The notes under the pieces were generated by a model. The model saw only the letters and a program-made list of their open reading frames with translations, did not search any database and was not told the DNA's origin. Shown piece by piece: positions 8,877 through 17,498 of a stretch of DNA of 64,000 bases. The stretch covers positions 1 to 64,000 of the forward strand of contig CAZIWL010000002.1 of the NCBI GenBank assembly GCA_964542755.1, given 5' to 3'. This DNA comes from SKLM01 sp964542755. GTDB lineage: Bacteria > Chloroflexota > Anaerolineae > B4-G1. The translations under genes and the position numbers were made by a program. The first letter of the stretch is position 1. Each line of letters begins with the position of its first letter.

Positions 8877-9154
8877 CTCCTTCTTGGACTTGGGTCGCTG
8901 GTCGGCGACGGCCCTCCATGCTCCAGTCTCTTGACCGACAAAAGGGGCAGGCCCAGATCGCGTATCCTGTCCAGCAGGCCGTGCAGAGCGGCCTGGTCCG
9001 CTGCCGGCCCCGTCAGTAGGGTGGCACCGTCCGCTTGCGGCGTAACGGCAAATCCGTCAAACCAGTCCGACCAGCTCTGGTCGATGATCCCTTTCACCGT
9101 GATCTGGTAGATTGCTCGCTCGTCAAATGCTCGCCCGTCGGTCATCACGCGCAC
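8864..9154 (-). CDS. Conserved 96-residue hypothetical protein
   Basis: A 96-residue soluble protein with the segments YQITVKGIIDQSWSDWFDGF, TLLTGPAADQAALHGLLDRI and RDLGLPLLSVKR. I recognise this as a small conserved family frequent in Chloroflexota and some other phyla, often next to sensor or regulator genes; its function is not known. A strong AGGAGG ribosome site lies 8 bases before the ATG. Its 3' end overlaps the start of the Ntn hydrolase gene by 13 bases, so it heads this minus-strand operon. Confidence 0.75.
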   Translation of the reverse strand: MRVMTDGRAFDERAIYQITVKGIIDQSWSDWFDGFAVTPQADGATLLTGPAADQAALHGLLDRIRDLGLPLLSVKRLEHGGPSPTSDPSPRRRWQR

Positions 9155-9386
9155 CTCCTCTGGCCGAATCGTGACAGCATGCTACCAGCCCACGGACGTG
9201 GCGTCTTGCCCCGAAAGGGGTATTCGCAGGGGGTATTGGCGAGAGAGACAGAACCGGGAGGAGAAGAAGGTTTGGTTGAGCAGCCTCGATCTCGCTCATC
9301 CCAGGTCAGTTGACCTGATAGGGAAACCGGGCAAGGACGAGCACTCTGTGGTCCGTGCGCGTGATGTTGGATCGATCGAGATGGCT

Positions 9387-12119
9387 CTACAAGAGGTCCA
9401 GGTCCCTGGCGCGGTGGGCGGCTTCAGTGCGACTGTGGACCTGGAGTTTGCCGTAGATGCTCTTGAGGTGTTGCTTGACCGTACCGACGGCGATGAAGAG
9501 CGTCTCCGCGATCTCGTTGTTGGAAAGGCCGGTGGCGAGAACTCGCAGCACCTCCAGCTCGCGCGGACTCAGCGGTTCGACCAGCGTCAGCTCAGGGCCT
9601 CTTCGATTGGTATCGCTGCCTAGTGCCGCTAGAAGCGCACTCACGTACCTCAACCTGACGCCCCGAGCCGCCGCCCGCCGCAGTAGTTGGCCCATGGGCG
9701 CGCCCTCGTCTATGAACGTGCGCACGTAACCTTCCGACTCGGCGAGGCAGAGGGCGTGGTCCAACGCAGCCAACGCCTCGTCTCCCCGGCCCTGCTTCTG
9801 GAGAGCCATTGCCTGAGCAACAAGGATCTCAATCCCATAACCGGTCGCGCCTGCGGCTTCTGCCGCCGCCAACAGGGATGCCAACACATCCAGAGCTTCG
9901 TCAAGCCTGGTCTGAGCAATGCGGATCCGGGCCAATGTAAGGTGCACGAACTCATACTCGAAACCAGGCCTGCTCCTCGTGGGCGCTGTGCTTGCCTGCG
10001 ACGCCCAACGATACGCTACCTCGGTGTCTCCGTGCGCCAACTGCAGCTGCGCTTCCAGTGCCGCCGTATGCGCTTCGAACCAACTCGAAACGCCGCGCGC
10101 TACTCGCCCGGCCTCTTGAGCGGCGTCGAGTGCACCATCCATATCCCCGATCGCGCTGAGCGCCCTCGCCAGACTGATGTAGCCGCCCACCAAGGCTTCT
10201 GTCCATCCCCATCGCTCAGACAGCACGATGCCTTCTCTTGCATGACGCAACGCGCCCGGGAGGTCGTTCCACTCCCGCAGCACGGCACTCAAGCGGGTGT
10301 GGGCGTACCCCGCGACGGGTAAGGGCCGCCCCCGCAGCGAAGCACAATCCTCGGCAAGGGACAGCGCATCCCGACAGGTCGCCGCCGCCTTGTGGAGCTG
10401 CCCTCGCATAACTCGTAGCCCGGCCCAATCACAGAGAACATCGACGGTCACGTGACGATCGCCGGCCGCTGCAGTGAAGGCTCTCGCCTTGGAGAAGGCC
10501 CGATCCGCCGCCGCTAGATCGCCGCTCCATCGGAGTGCGTTACCCATCAGCGACGCCGTCCAGCCGCGCGCTGTTCCATCCTGCGCGGGTAGCTGGGCCA
10601 GGGCACGGCGAGCGAGGGCCGCTCCCCGCTCCATATCGCCTCTGAGAACCAGCAAGTAGGCGCGAATTGCACTGATGTGCCCCGCGGCACGCTGGTCGAT
10701 GCCGGACAGACCGGTCGAAGTCTCCAGCAGAGTCTCTTCAGCTTGGAGGAGAAGTGGATCGAGAGCATCCACCCTCCCACTGTAGATAAGGGCCCAAGCA
10801 TAGGCAACACAAAGCCACGGCTGGGACCGAATCATCTCTTCCGGCAGCGCATCAAACCACGCTAGCAACGTCGTCAACTCGCCGGTTTCCATCATGGCAA
10901 AGGCATTGCCTTCGACCAGACTTGCTACGCGTGCTGCATCCCCAGCTGCGAATCTGTGGCTCACAGCCTCTGCGATCAGCCCGTTCTTCTCGTACCATTC
11001 GCCGGCGCGCCTGTGTAGGATCCGCACTTGGTCGGGCTGCGTCTGCCCCAGACGCCTACGAAGTAGATCGGCGAAGAGATGGTGATAGCGATACCATCTC
11101 CGCTCGTCGTCCAAGGGAACCAAGAACAGATTGGCTCGGTCCAGTTGCACGAGAGTCATCCTGCCGGTGCTTCGGTCCGTGACCGCATCGCACAGGGGGC
11201 CGGTCATCCTCTCAAGGATGGATGTGCTGAGCAGAAACTCCTGCACAGATGGGGACTGCTGGTCCAGCACCTCCTCCACCAGATAGTCGAGGACAAAACG
11301 GTGGCTGCCGCTGAAGGCTTTGATGAACGTGCTTGCATCCTGGCGCCCTCGCATCGAGAGCGCGGCCATCTGAAGTCCTGCAATCCAGCCCTCTGTGCGC
11401 GCATCTAGAGCTGCTATACCCTCTTCTGACAGCCCCAGCCCCATTACGTCGTTCAAGAATGTAGCGGCTTCGTCGGGGGCAAAGCGGAGATCGGCGGCAC
11501 GCAGCTCGGTCAATTGTCCCCGCGCCCGCAGGCGAGCCAGGGGGAGGGGCGGGTCGGCCCGACCGGCGATGGCTACGTGCATCTGCGGCGGCAGATGGTC
11601 AAGCAAGAAAGTAAGGGCCTCGTGGACGGGTCGGGCCGTGATGCGGTGATAGTCGTCGACGACGAGAATACATGGGCGTTCCTGTCGGTCGCCAGAGGTG
11701 ACGCTGACGATATCGTTGATCAGCGTCGATAGGATGGCCTCAGCAGCCGGCGGTTGCGGTGACCGAAGTAGGTGCCGGGCTGCAACACCTACGTCGGCTT
11801 GCACTGTCCGCAGAGCAGCGATCACGTACGTCAGGAAGCGCGTCGGGTCATTGTCACCCTCATCAAGCGAAAGCCAAGCGATGGCGACGGGACAACGAGC
11901 GTCATTCAGAGCTTGAGCCCATTCACTCAAGAGCGTCGTCTTGCCGAAACCCGCCGGGGCAGAGACGACCGTGAGCTTCCGAAAGAAAAGCCCTCCTGCT
12001 ACAGACGCGCCTCGCATCAGCAGACCCGCGTTCAAGCGCTCGATCAAGCGCGGACGTAGGACCGCCTGCGGCCTGAGAGGTGGGGTATAGAGTTTCGTTT
12101 GGAGCAGAGGAGTAGTCAT
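9387..12119 (-). CDS. MalT-type LuxR family transcriptional regulator
   Basis: A 910-residue STAND-type regulator. The N terminus (LLQTKLYTPP...RPRLIERLN) is the standard opening of MalT-like LuxR proteins. Walker A is APAGFGKTT (about 54-62) and the Walker B region is CILVVDDYHRI. A long helical TPR-like sensor domain fills residues 350-830, and a LuxR helix-turn-helix closes the protein (LSPRELEVLRVLATGLSNNE, then AVGTVKQHLKSIYGKLQVHS). Such proteins bind an inducer and ATP, oligomerise and activate promoters. I chose the ATG at 12119, preceded by CAGGGGG, over a longer frame to 12335 whose extra residues look non-coding. It is divergent from the DUF1385 gene. Confidence 0.9.
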   Translation of the reverse strand: MTTPLLQTKLYTPPLRPQAVLRPRLIERLNAGLLMRGASVAGGLFFRKLTVVSAPAGFGKTTLLSEWAQALNDARCPVAIAWLSLDEGDNDPTRFLTYVIAALRTVQADVGVAARHLLRSPQPPAAEAILSTLINDIVSVTSGDRQERPCILVVDDYHRITARPVHEALTFLLDHLPPQMHVAIAGRADPPLPLARLRARGQLTELRAADLRFAPDEAATFLNDVMGLGLSEEGIAALDARTEGWIAGLQMAALSMRGRQDASTFIKAFSGSHRFVLDYLVEEVLDQQSPSVQEFLLSTSILERMTGPLCDAVTDRSTGRMTLVQLDRANLFLVPLDDERRWYRYHHLFADLLRRRLGQTQPDQVRILHRRAGEWYEKNGLIAEAVSHRFAAGDAARVASLVEGNAFAMMETGELTTLLAWFDALPEEMIRSQPWLCVAYAWALIYSGRVDALDPLLLQAEETLLETSTGLSGIDQRAAGHISAIRAYLLVLRGDMERGAALARRALAQLPAQDGTARGWTASLMGNALRWSGDLAAADRAFSKARAFTAAAGDRHVTVDVLCDWAGLRVMRGQLHKAAATCRDALSLAEDCASLRGRPLPVAGYAHTRLSAVLREWNDLPGALRHAREGIVLSERWGWTEALVGGYISLARALSAIGDMDGALDAAQEAGRVARGVSSWFEAHTAALEAQLQLAHGDTEVAYRWASQASTAPTRSRPGFEYEFVHLTLARIRIAQTRLDEALDVLASLLAAAEAAGATGYGIEILVAQAMALQKQGRGDEALAALDHALCLAESEGYVRTFIDEGAPMGQLLRRAAARGVRLRYVSALLAALGSDTNRRGPELTLVEPLSPRELEVLRVLATGLSNNEIAETLFIAVGTVKQHLKSIYGKLQVHSRTEAAHRARDLDLL

Positions 12120-12344
12120 CTGGGCCCCCTGGCGCCCCTCCGGGCGCAATGCCGCCCCCCGAGCCGGGCGTCCTGGATCAGCCAATACTATCATAGGACG
12201 TCTAGCCCGGCAACGCCCCGCCGTCAGTCCTCGTTTCCCGTGGGATGATCGCGTCGAGGACCAGAAGCCCCTCGTCCCGTGTCCTTCAAGCACCTGGAAG
12301 CAGCAACATGCTTCATGCCCTTCGTGGTTCCTCACAGCTCTCGA

Positions 12345-12373
12345 TTGACAGGCCTAGCCGCCCAATGTAGAAT
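12345..12373 (+). promoter_or_regulatory. Promoter giving a leaderless or near-leaderless DUF1385 mRNA
   Basis: TTGACA at 12345-12350, a 17-base spacer and TAGAAT at 12368-12373. The expected start site (about 7 bases after the -10 box) falls at the ATG at 12381, and there is no Shine-Dalgarno sequence between, so translation would start on a leaderless message. Confidence 0.65.
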
Positions 12374-12380
12374 CGCTTCT

Positions 12381-13286
12381 ATGAACAACAAGACCTCAAC
12401 AGAAAGAGCTTTCAACTACGGGGGTCAGGCCGTCATTGAGGGCGTCATGATGCGCGGCTCGCAGACCATGGCCGTGGCGTTGCGCCGCCCCGAGGGCGAC
12501 ATTGTCGTCCAGACCGAGCCCCTCAACGAGATGCTTTACCGCGGTCCCATCAGCCGCATCCCTTTCCTGCGCGGGCTCGTCATGCTGTGGGACGCCCTGG
12601 GTTTGGGCATGAGGGCCCTTATGACCTCAGCAGACGTGGCCGTCGGCGAGGAGGCCTCCCTCTCGGGCCCGGCGAGCTGGGGCACAGCCCTCCTGGGCAT
12701 AGGCCTGGGCGTGGGTCTCTTCATGCTCCTACCGTCCTTCGTCGCCGGGCTGCTGGCGCCCTTCCTCCCCTCGGAATGGCTGACCAGCCTGGTGGAGGGT
12801 GTCTTCAGGTTGATACTCGTCGTGGGCTACATCTGGGCCATCGGACACATGCCCGACATTGCGCGGGTCTTCGCCTATCACGGGGCGGAGCACAAGACCA
12901 TCAACGCCTACGAGGCAGGCACGGACCTGACCGTTGACGTCGTGCGGGGCTTTCCCAAGGCGCACACGCGCTGTGGGACGTCCTTTCTACTGACGCTGGT
13001 CTTCCTATCCGTGCTCCTGTTTGCGCCGCTGGATCCACCGACTCTGCTCTGGCGACTCGTCAGCCGGCTCGCCCTCCTTCCCGTCCTGACGGGCATCTCC
13101 TATGAAATCCTCCGCCTCACGTCCCGCTTCGCCGACCGGGCCTGGATGCAGTGGCTCGTTCGCCCGAACCTGGCGCTCCAGCGACTGACCACGCGGGAGC
13201 CCGACGACGGTATGATTGAGGTTGCCATCTCAGCCCTCGAGGCGGTTCTGGCCGACGAGGAGCAGCCTGCGCAAGTGCCGGCATAA
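12381..13286 (+). CDS. DUF1385 membrane protein (YqhQ-like)
   Basis: A 301-residue member of DUF1385. Diagnostic segments are FNYGGQAVIEGVMMRGSQ at the N terminus and YHGAEHKTINAYEAG in the middle; the conserved His/Glu residues led to the proposal that the family is metal dependent. At least four membrane helices are visible (GTALLGIGLGVGLFMLLPSF, LILVVGYIWAIG, FLLTLVFLSVLLFAP and a following segment). Function is unestablished; in other bacteria the gene is often near prmC, prfA or rpmE. The ATG at 12381 is preferred over the upstream frame from 12279 because the promoter -10 box lies just before it and the family N terminus begins there. Confidence 0.88.
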   Translation: MNNKTSTERAFNYGGQAVIEGVMMRGSQTMAVALRRPEGDIVVQTEPLNEMLYRGPISRIPFLRGLVMLWDALGLGMRALMTSADVAVGEEASLSGPASWGTALLGIGLGVGLFMLLPSFVAGLLAPFLPSEWLTSLVEGVFRLILVVGYIWAIGHMPDIARVFAYHGAEHKTINAYEAGTDLTVDVVRGFPKAHTRCGTSFLLTLVFLSVLLFAPLDPPTLLWRLVSRLALLPVLTGISYEILRLTSRFADRAWMQWLVRPNLALQRLTTREPDDGMIEVAISALEAVLADEEQPAQVPA

Positions 13287-13296
13287 CAGGGCAGCC

Positions 13297-14130
13297 ATGG
13301 ATATGCTCTCTGCCATCCACCAACGGTTCAGCGTCCGCAGCTACCGGGACGAACCCGTCGAGCCGGCGCTCAGAAGCCGGCTGCTCGATGCAGCCTCCCG
13401 CGCGCCCACCCTCACAGACGTCTCTCCGCGGATCGAGCTGATCAGCGGCGGCGAGAGCATCAAGCAAGTGCTGACCTTCATGATCGGCTCTTACGGCCTC
13501 GTCCAGAACGCCCCACACCTATTGGCGGGCATCCTGCCTGAAGAAAGCGAACGCGCTCAGATCGATCTAGGATACGTGCTGGAGCATGTGGTCCTCGAAG
13601 CCACACGCCTCGGATTGGGGACCTGCTGGATTACGGGGACCTTCGACGCGGAGCGCGCCGGGGACGTGCTGGACCTGGCTCCTGGCGAGACGGCGGGGGC
13701 TGTCTGCGCCCTCGGCTATCCTACGGAAGAGGGTTTCGGACGGCTCCATACGAAGCTAATCCGACGCCTGGCGGGCGGCCACCAGCGGAAGCCGCTCACC
13801 GAACTCGTCCACGCCCACCGTTGGGGCGAGCCCTGGACTGCCGAAAACACGGATCCAGCGCTGGTGACCGTCCTCAAACACGCCCGGCTCGCCCCCTCCG
13901 CCCACAACGGCCAGCCGTGGCGCTTCATTGTCCGATCGGATGGGATCCTCCTCGCCATCGTCAGACCCCGGTTCATCGACAGCGGCATCGTCATGTCACA
14001 CATCTCCATCGCTGCAGCCGCCGCGGACTACGCCGGAACGTGGTCCCTCTCCCTCCGAGACCCCCGCCTAGCGCGGAAGACCAATCTACCAGACAAAGCC
14101 ATCCCCATCGGCATCTTCCACACCGACTGA
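13297..14130 (+). CDS. Nitroreductase family protein (FMN-dependent, TM1586-like)
   Basis: A 277-residue nitroreductase-fold protein. The N-terminal MDMLSAIHQRFSVRSYRDEPV is the typical opening (RxSxRxY/F contacts FMN), and the C-terminal half repeats a binding element with LAPSAHNGQPWRFIV. Two half-domains in one chain are typical of the TM1586 type, where a single chain mimics a dimer. Mid-segment EATRLGLGTCWITGTFD also fits. It should bind FMN and reduce a nitro or related substrate with NAD(P)H. ATG at 13297 has a CAGGG ribosome site and lies 10 bases after DUF1385, so the two probably form an operon. Confidence 0.85.
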   Translation: MDMLSAIHQRFSVRSYRDEPVEPALRSRLLDAASRAPTLTDVSPRIELISGGESIKQVLTFMIGSYGLVQNAPHLLAGILPEESERAQIDLGYVLEHVVLEATRLGLGTCWITGTFDAERAGDVLDLAPGETAGAVCALGYPTEEGFGRLHTKLIRRLAGGHQRKPLTELVHAHRWGEPWTAENTDPALVTVLKHARLAPSAHNGQPWRFIVRSDGILLAIVRPRFIDSGIVMSHISIAAAAADYAGTWSLSLRDPRLARKTNLPDKAIPIGIFHTD

Positions 14131-14184
14131 ACCCACCCGCTGGACCACCAACCGTCCTCTCTCGCCACGAAATCGTCAGGCTTG

Positions 14185-14284
14185 NNNNNNNNNNNNNNNN
14201 NNNNNNNNNNNNNNNNNNNNNNNNNNNNNNNNNNNNNNNNNNNNNNNNNNNNNNNNNNNNNNNNNNNNNNNNNNNNNNNNNNNN
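14185..14284. other. Assembly gap (100 N)
   Basis: One hundred unknown bases between the nitroreductase gene and the 3' end of selD. The right flank is unusually rich in GGGG and CCACC runs. The size is probably a placeholder, so the true distance between the two genes is not known. Confidence 0.95.
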
Positions 14285-14315
14285 GGGGGGAGAGGGTTAG
14301 GGTGAGGGGAGCCCG

Positions 14316-15362
14316 CTACACCACCTCCACCCCCGCCCCCGCCACCACCTCCCCCACCACCCAACAGGGATGTCCCACCTCCTTGAACAGCCTAAGCAAC
14401 CTATCGACCTTCCGCGGCGGCACGGCAACCAACAACCCCCCCGACGTCTCTGGCGTGTACAGCAGCTGCTGCATCTCCTCCTCGATACCCTCAGCGAAGG
14501 TCACGGCGTGCTCGTAGGCCCGCTCGTTGTCGCAGGTCCCGCCGGGGAAGAGCCACATATCGGCGTACTCTCTCGCGCCATCCAGGAAGGGAATCTGATC
14601 CAGCTCGAAACGGAGCCTGGCGCCGCTCTTCTCCGCCATCTCGTACCCGTGTCCCAGAAGCGCGAACCCCGTCACGTCGGTGACGGCTCGAACCCCAACT
14701 TGTCGGATCAACTGAGCGGCCTCCTGGTTGAGCTTCTTCATGCTCTCCACGGCTCCGGCGATGTGCTCCGGGGCCGCCGCCTCCGCCTTGAGCACCGTCG
14801 TGATCAGACCCACCCCCAACGGCTTCGTCAGCACCAGAACGTCACCCGGCTGTGCCGCCCCCTTCGTCCACACCTGGTCGGGGTGGACCAAGCCCATCAC
14901 GGAGAGGCCGTATTTCGGCTCCTCGTCGTCCACGGTGTGCCCCCCCGCCAGCACCCCGCCCGCTTCTGCCACCTTCTCGGCACCACCGCGGAGGATTTCG
15001 GTGATCACCTCCGGGGGGAGATCGGGCGGGAATCCGCAGATGTTGAGCGCCAACACCACCTCCCCCCCCATCGCATAGACGTCACTCATCGCATTCGCGG
15101 CGGCAATGGCTCCGTAGTCGTACGGATCGTCCACCACCGGCGTGAAGAAATCCAGCGTCTGGATCACGGCCACCTCATCGCTCAGCTTGTAGACGGCCGC
15201 GTCGTCGCTCACGGACAGCCCTACCAGCAGCTCGGGGTACCGCTGGGCAGGGAAGAGGCCTTGCAATGGGCGCAGAACCTGCGCCAGGGTCTCAGGACCC
15301 ATTTTGGCCGCTCAACCGGCCGCGCTGGTCAACGCTGTCAGGCGAATCTGCTCGCGTGTCAT
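14316..15362 (-). CDS. selD: Selenide, water dikinase with selenocysteine at the active site (in-frame UGA)
   Basis: SelD makes selenophosphate from selenide and ATP, the selenium donor for selenocysteine and selenouridine. A conventional reading starts at the internal ATG 15302, but the frame is open upstream through one TGA (15312-15314) to an ATG at 15362 that has an AAGGGAGGG ribosome site. The extended N terminus reads MTREQIRLTALTSAAGU, then AAK, exactly the catalytic Cys/Sec-G-AAK loop of SelD. With UGA read as selenocysteine (residue 17) the protein is 348 residues, the normal family length. The remaining motifs are intact: TLDFFTPVVDDP, AANAMSDVYAMGG, GGHTVDD, TDVTGFALLGH and TPETSGGLL. 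It is the last gene of the selenium operon. Confidence 0.93.
15269..15285 (-). promoter_or_regulatory. Predicted bacterial SECIS hairpin in selD
   Basis: On the minus strand a 7-base-pair stem (GGCGCAG / CTGCGCC) closes a GUU loop 33 bases after the UGA, within the spacing known for bacterial SECIS elements. Stem top and loop resemble the E. coli fdhF SECIS (GCAGGUCUGC). A second small hairpin (GGGTC-CTGA-GACCC) lies between it and the UGA. The prediction is by eye. Confidence 0.6.
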
Positions 15363-15453
15363 ATCCCTCCCTTCTCGCTTCTGTCACCCCGGGCATCGAT
15401 CCCGAGATGATCGACCAACCACTAGTCTCCCGCCTATGCCCCCGTCGGCCTTC

Positions 15454-16068
15454 CTAGAGCGCTGTGACCCTGCCGGCGCCGAGCATCGTCTCGGCGATAG
15501 TGTACATATTCGAGACCGTGCCCACCGCCACCGCATCCTTGAGGCCATAATAGCCCAGGCACGTGCCGCACGCCAGTATCTCGACCCCCGACGCCGCCAA
15601 TGTCTCCAGATCCTCGACGACCTCCGAGCCTTCGACCACGAGCTTTACGCCACTGTTTAGGAAGATGATGGTCTCCGGCAGCGGTTCCACCTCGCCGAGG
15701 GTGTGAAAGAAGGCCCGCATCAGCACGTGGCCCAGCTCCTCGTGCTCCCCTCGCCCCATCAGCTCGCCGGGCACGATGAGCACCAGAGGTCCATCGCCGG
15801 CCCTCTCCTCCACCGGCTTCGTGGCCGGGGCTTCATCCTTAACCGGCGTGGCGATCGCCAAGTAGATGCCGTCCTGGCGCTCCTCGACCTCTACCTTACC
15901 CCCGGCCTTCTTTGCCATTCGGCTGACGTTGTGCTGAGCCGTCTCGTTGTCGACGATGGTAATCACCCTGGATCCCTCCGCCATCGCGTTCCGCGTCCTG
16001 ATGACCGGTTGCGGACACGGAAGACCCCGCGCATCGACCGTGATGACATGGTTTTCCTGTTCAGACAT
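15454..16068 (-). CDS. yedF: Selenium metabolism protein YedF (TusA domain plus DsrE-like domain)
   Basis: A 204-residue two-domain protein of the selenium-linked YedF family. Residues 1-75 are a TusA/SirA domain with the carrier motif VDARGLPCPQPV (Cys 18). Residues 90-204 are DsrE-like, with FLNSGVKLVVEGSEVVEDLE and a second reactive site ACGTCLGYYGL. Such proteins are inferred to carry sulfur or selenium as a persulfide or perselenide. I chose ATG at 16068; the longer frame to 16149 runs into DUF3343. The start overlaps the DUF3343 gene by 8 bases, so translation is probably coupled. Selenium delivery to SelD is the expected role from genome context; direct biochemical proof is limited. 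Confidence 0.9.
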   Translation of the reverse strand: MSEQENHVITVDARGLPCPQPVIRTRNAMAEGSRVITIVDNETAQHNVSRMAKKAGGKVEVEERQDGIYLAIATPVKDEAPATKPVEERAGDGPLVLIVPGELMGRGEHEELGHVLMRAFFHTLGEVEPLPETIIFLNSGVKLVVEGSEVVEDLETLAASGVEILACGTCLGYYGLKDAVAVGTVSNMYTIAETMLGAGRVTAL

Positions 16069-16288
16069 CGTGTACCCCCTCGGTCTCAACCCCAGCCCTC
16101 TTGAGGACCTCCACGGCCGCACGCCGCTCCTCGCGGGCCACCCGCACACACACGCCGCAGTCCGAGCTCAGTTCACGGGGCACAGGTATCAGCTTGGACT
16201 GAATCCCGGCCTGGTCCAACAGCTTCTCCGCCCGCAGGGCATAGCTCGTGGAGTAGACTAACAAGACCGTGTAGTCGCCTTCCTTCAT
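16061..16288 (-). CDS. DUF3343 putative Se/S carrier protein
   Basis: A 75-residue protein of the DUF3343 family, which co-occurs with SelD, YedE and YedF. It shows the family pattern: YTVLLVYSTSYALRAEKLL, an IPVPRELSSDCGVCVRV core with two cysteines (the first is the conserved SDCG cysteine), and a C-terminal helix. The extra Cys in CGVC gives a CxxC pair, which is not the usual CGIA sequence I know for the family and could be a redox or selenium-binding site. Its ATG overlaps the desulfurase stop in an ATGA junction. Confidence 0.82.
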   Translation of the reverse strand: MKEGDYTVLLVYSTSYALRAEKLLDQAGIQSKLIPVPRELSSDCGVCVRVAREERRAAVEVLKRAGVETEGVHDV

Positions 16289-17439
16289 CGGCTTTCCTCA
16301 GCTATCTTGCCCACTGCCGCCAGCGCCGACTCGACCTCATCCATCGTATTGAACGCACTCAGTCCGAAGCGGACGGTCCCATCCGGGAACGTACCGATCG
16401 TCTTGTGAGCTGCCGGCGAGCAGTGGAGCCCCACCCGGCACATGATGCCGTGTTCCTCGTCCAGCCGAAGTCCCACCTCAGAGGGCGTCATCCCCACCAC
16501 GTCGAAAGACACCGTCGCCGTCTGCCGCTCGGCATCCAACCCGCCGTAGACCACGACGCCGTCCATCGCCACGAGACCATCGATGAGCCGCCGCGTCATC
16601 GCCACTTCGTGGGCTCTGATCCCTGCGATGCCCTGCTCCAGCACCCAGCGCACTCCAGCGCCGAGCCCGGACAGGCCCACCGCGTTAGCCGTCCCGCTCT
16701 CGTACTTGTCGGGCAGGAAGTCCGGCTGCTCCTCAAGCTCCGAGTTGCTCCCCGTCCCGCCCCGCCTCAGCGGCCGCAGTCTATCCAACTCCACTCGTTC
16801 GCCCACAATCAGCCCACCAGTGCCCATGGGCCCGTGGAGGCCCTTATGCCCCGTGAAGCCAAGCAGGTCAATTCTATCGCGCTCCACGTCAACAGGGTAC
16901 GCACCGCCAGTCTGCGCGGCATCGACCAGTAGAAGCAAGTCACGCTCGCGAGCAATGCGTCCCACCTCACTGATGGGGAGGATCGTACCCACCACGTTCG
17001 AGGCGTGGTTGAGTACGATCATCACCGTGTTGGTACGAATCGCCGTCTCCACATCCGCCACGTCGAGCGAACCGTCCTGCGCACATCCCACCACGGTCAG
17101 CTCCAGCCCCTGATGCTGCAGCTCACGGAGCGGACGCATCACCGAGTTATGCTCCATGCTGGTGGTCACGACGTGGTCCCCGGCGCGCAGGTAGCCGCGC
17201 AGGGCCAGATTAAGTCCATCGGTCACGTTGGCGCCAAAGACCACCCGCAGAGGGTCCGGCGCGCCAAAAAGCTCTGCCACCGCTTCACGGGCTTCGTAGA
17301 CGATGCGCCCGGAGGCCACGGCACGGCAATGTGCAGCGCGCCCCGGGTTAGCCCCGACCTCTTCCAGGAAATGGACCGTGGCGTCGATCACCGCCGCCGG
17401 CTTCGGCCACGTCGTCGCGGCGTTGTCAAAGTAGATCAC
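16285..17439 (-). CDS. Cysteine desulfurase/selenocysteine lyase-like protein of the selenium operon
   Basis: A 384-residue fold-type I PLP enzyme (aminotransferase class V). The PLP lysine is Lys 199 in GFTGHKGLHGPMG, and the substrate-activating cysteine is Cys 340 in GLHCSPAAHKTIGT. The N terminus VIYFDNAATTWPKP and the C-terminal GTVRFGLSAFNTMDEV mark the subfamily often found beside selD and yedF. It takes sulfur from cysteine, or selenium from selenocysteine, as a Cys-bound intermediate; here delivery of selenium to the TusA/YedF proteins is the likely job. I chose GTG 17439, with GGGGAGG just upstream; the longer frame to 17502 runs through a 34-base palindrome and is unlikely to be translated. 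Confidence 0.88.
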   Translation of the reverse strand: MIYFDNAATTWPKPAAVIDATVHFLEEVGANPGRAAHCRAVASGRIVYEAREAVAELFGAPDPLRVVFGANVTDGLNLALRGYLRAGDHVVTTSMEHNSVMRPLRELQHQGLELTVVGCAQDGSLDVADVETAIRTNTVMIVLNHASNVVGTILPISEVGRIARERDLLLLVDAAQTGGAYPVDVERDRIDLLGFTGHKGLHGPMGTGGLIVGERVELDRLRPLRRGGTGSNSELEEQPDFLPDKYESGTANAVGLSGLGAGVRWVLEQGIAGIRAHEVAMTRRLIDGLVAMDGVVVYGGLDAERQTATVSFDVVGMTPSEVGLRLDEEHGIMCRVGLHCSPAAHKTIGTFPDGTVRFGLSAFNTMDEVESALAAVGKIAEESR

Positions 17440-17457
17440 TACAACCTCCCCACATGC

Positions 17458-17491
17458 GCCGGGCGCCGCCCGCGCGCGGGCGGCGCCCGGC
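17458..17491. repeat. 34-base perfect palindrome between tusA-like gene and desulfurase gene
   Basis: The 34 bases are exactly self-complementary and entirely G/C (17-base arms; as a hairpin about 15 pairs with a CGCG loop). It starts 8 bases after the TusA stop and ends 19 bases before the desulfurase GTG. It has no T run, so it is not a standard terminator. It may pause or trim the message or protect the 3' end of the upstream transcript. Confidence 0.9.
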
Positions 17492-17498
17492 ACCTGGC

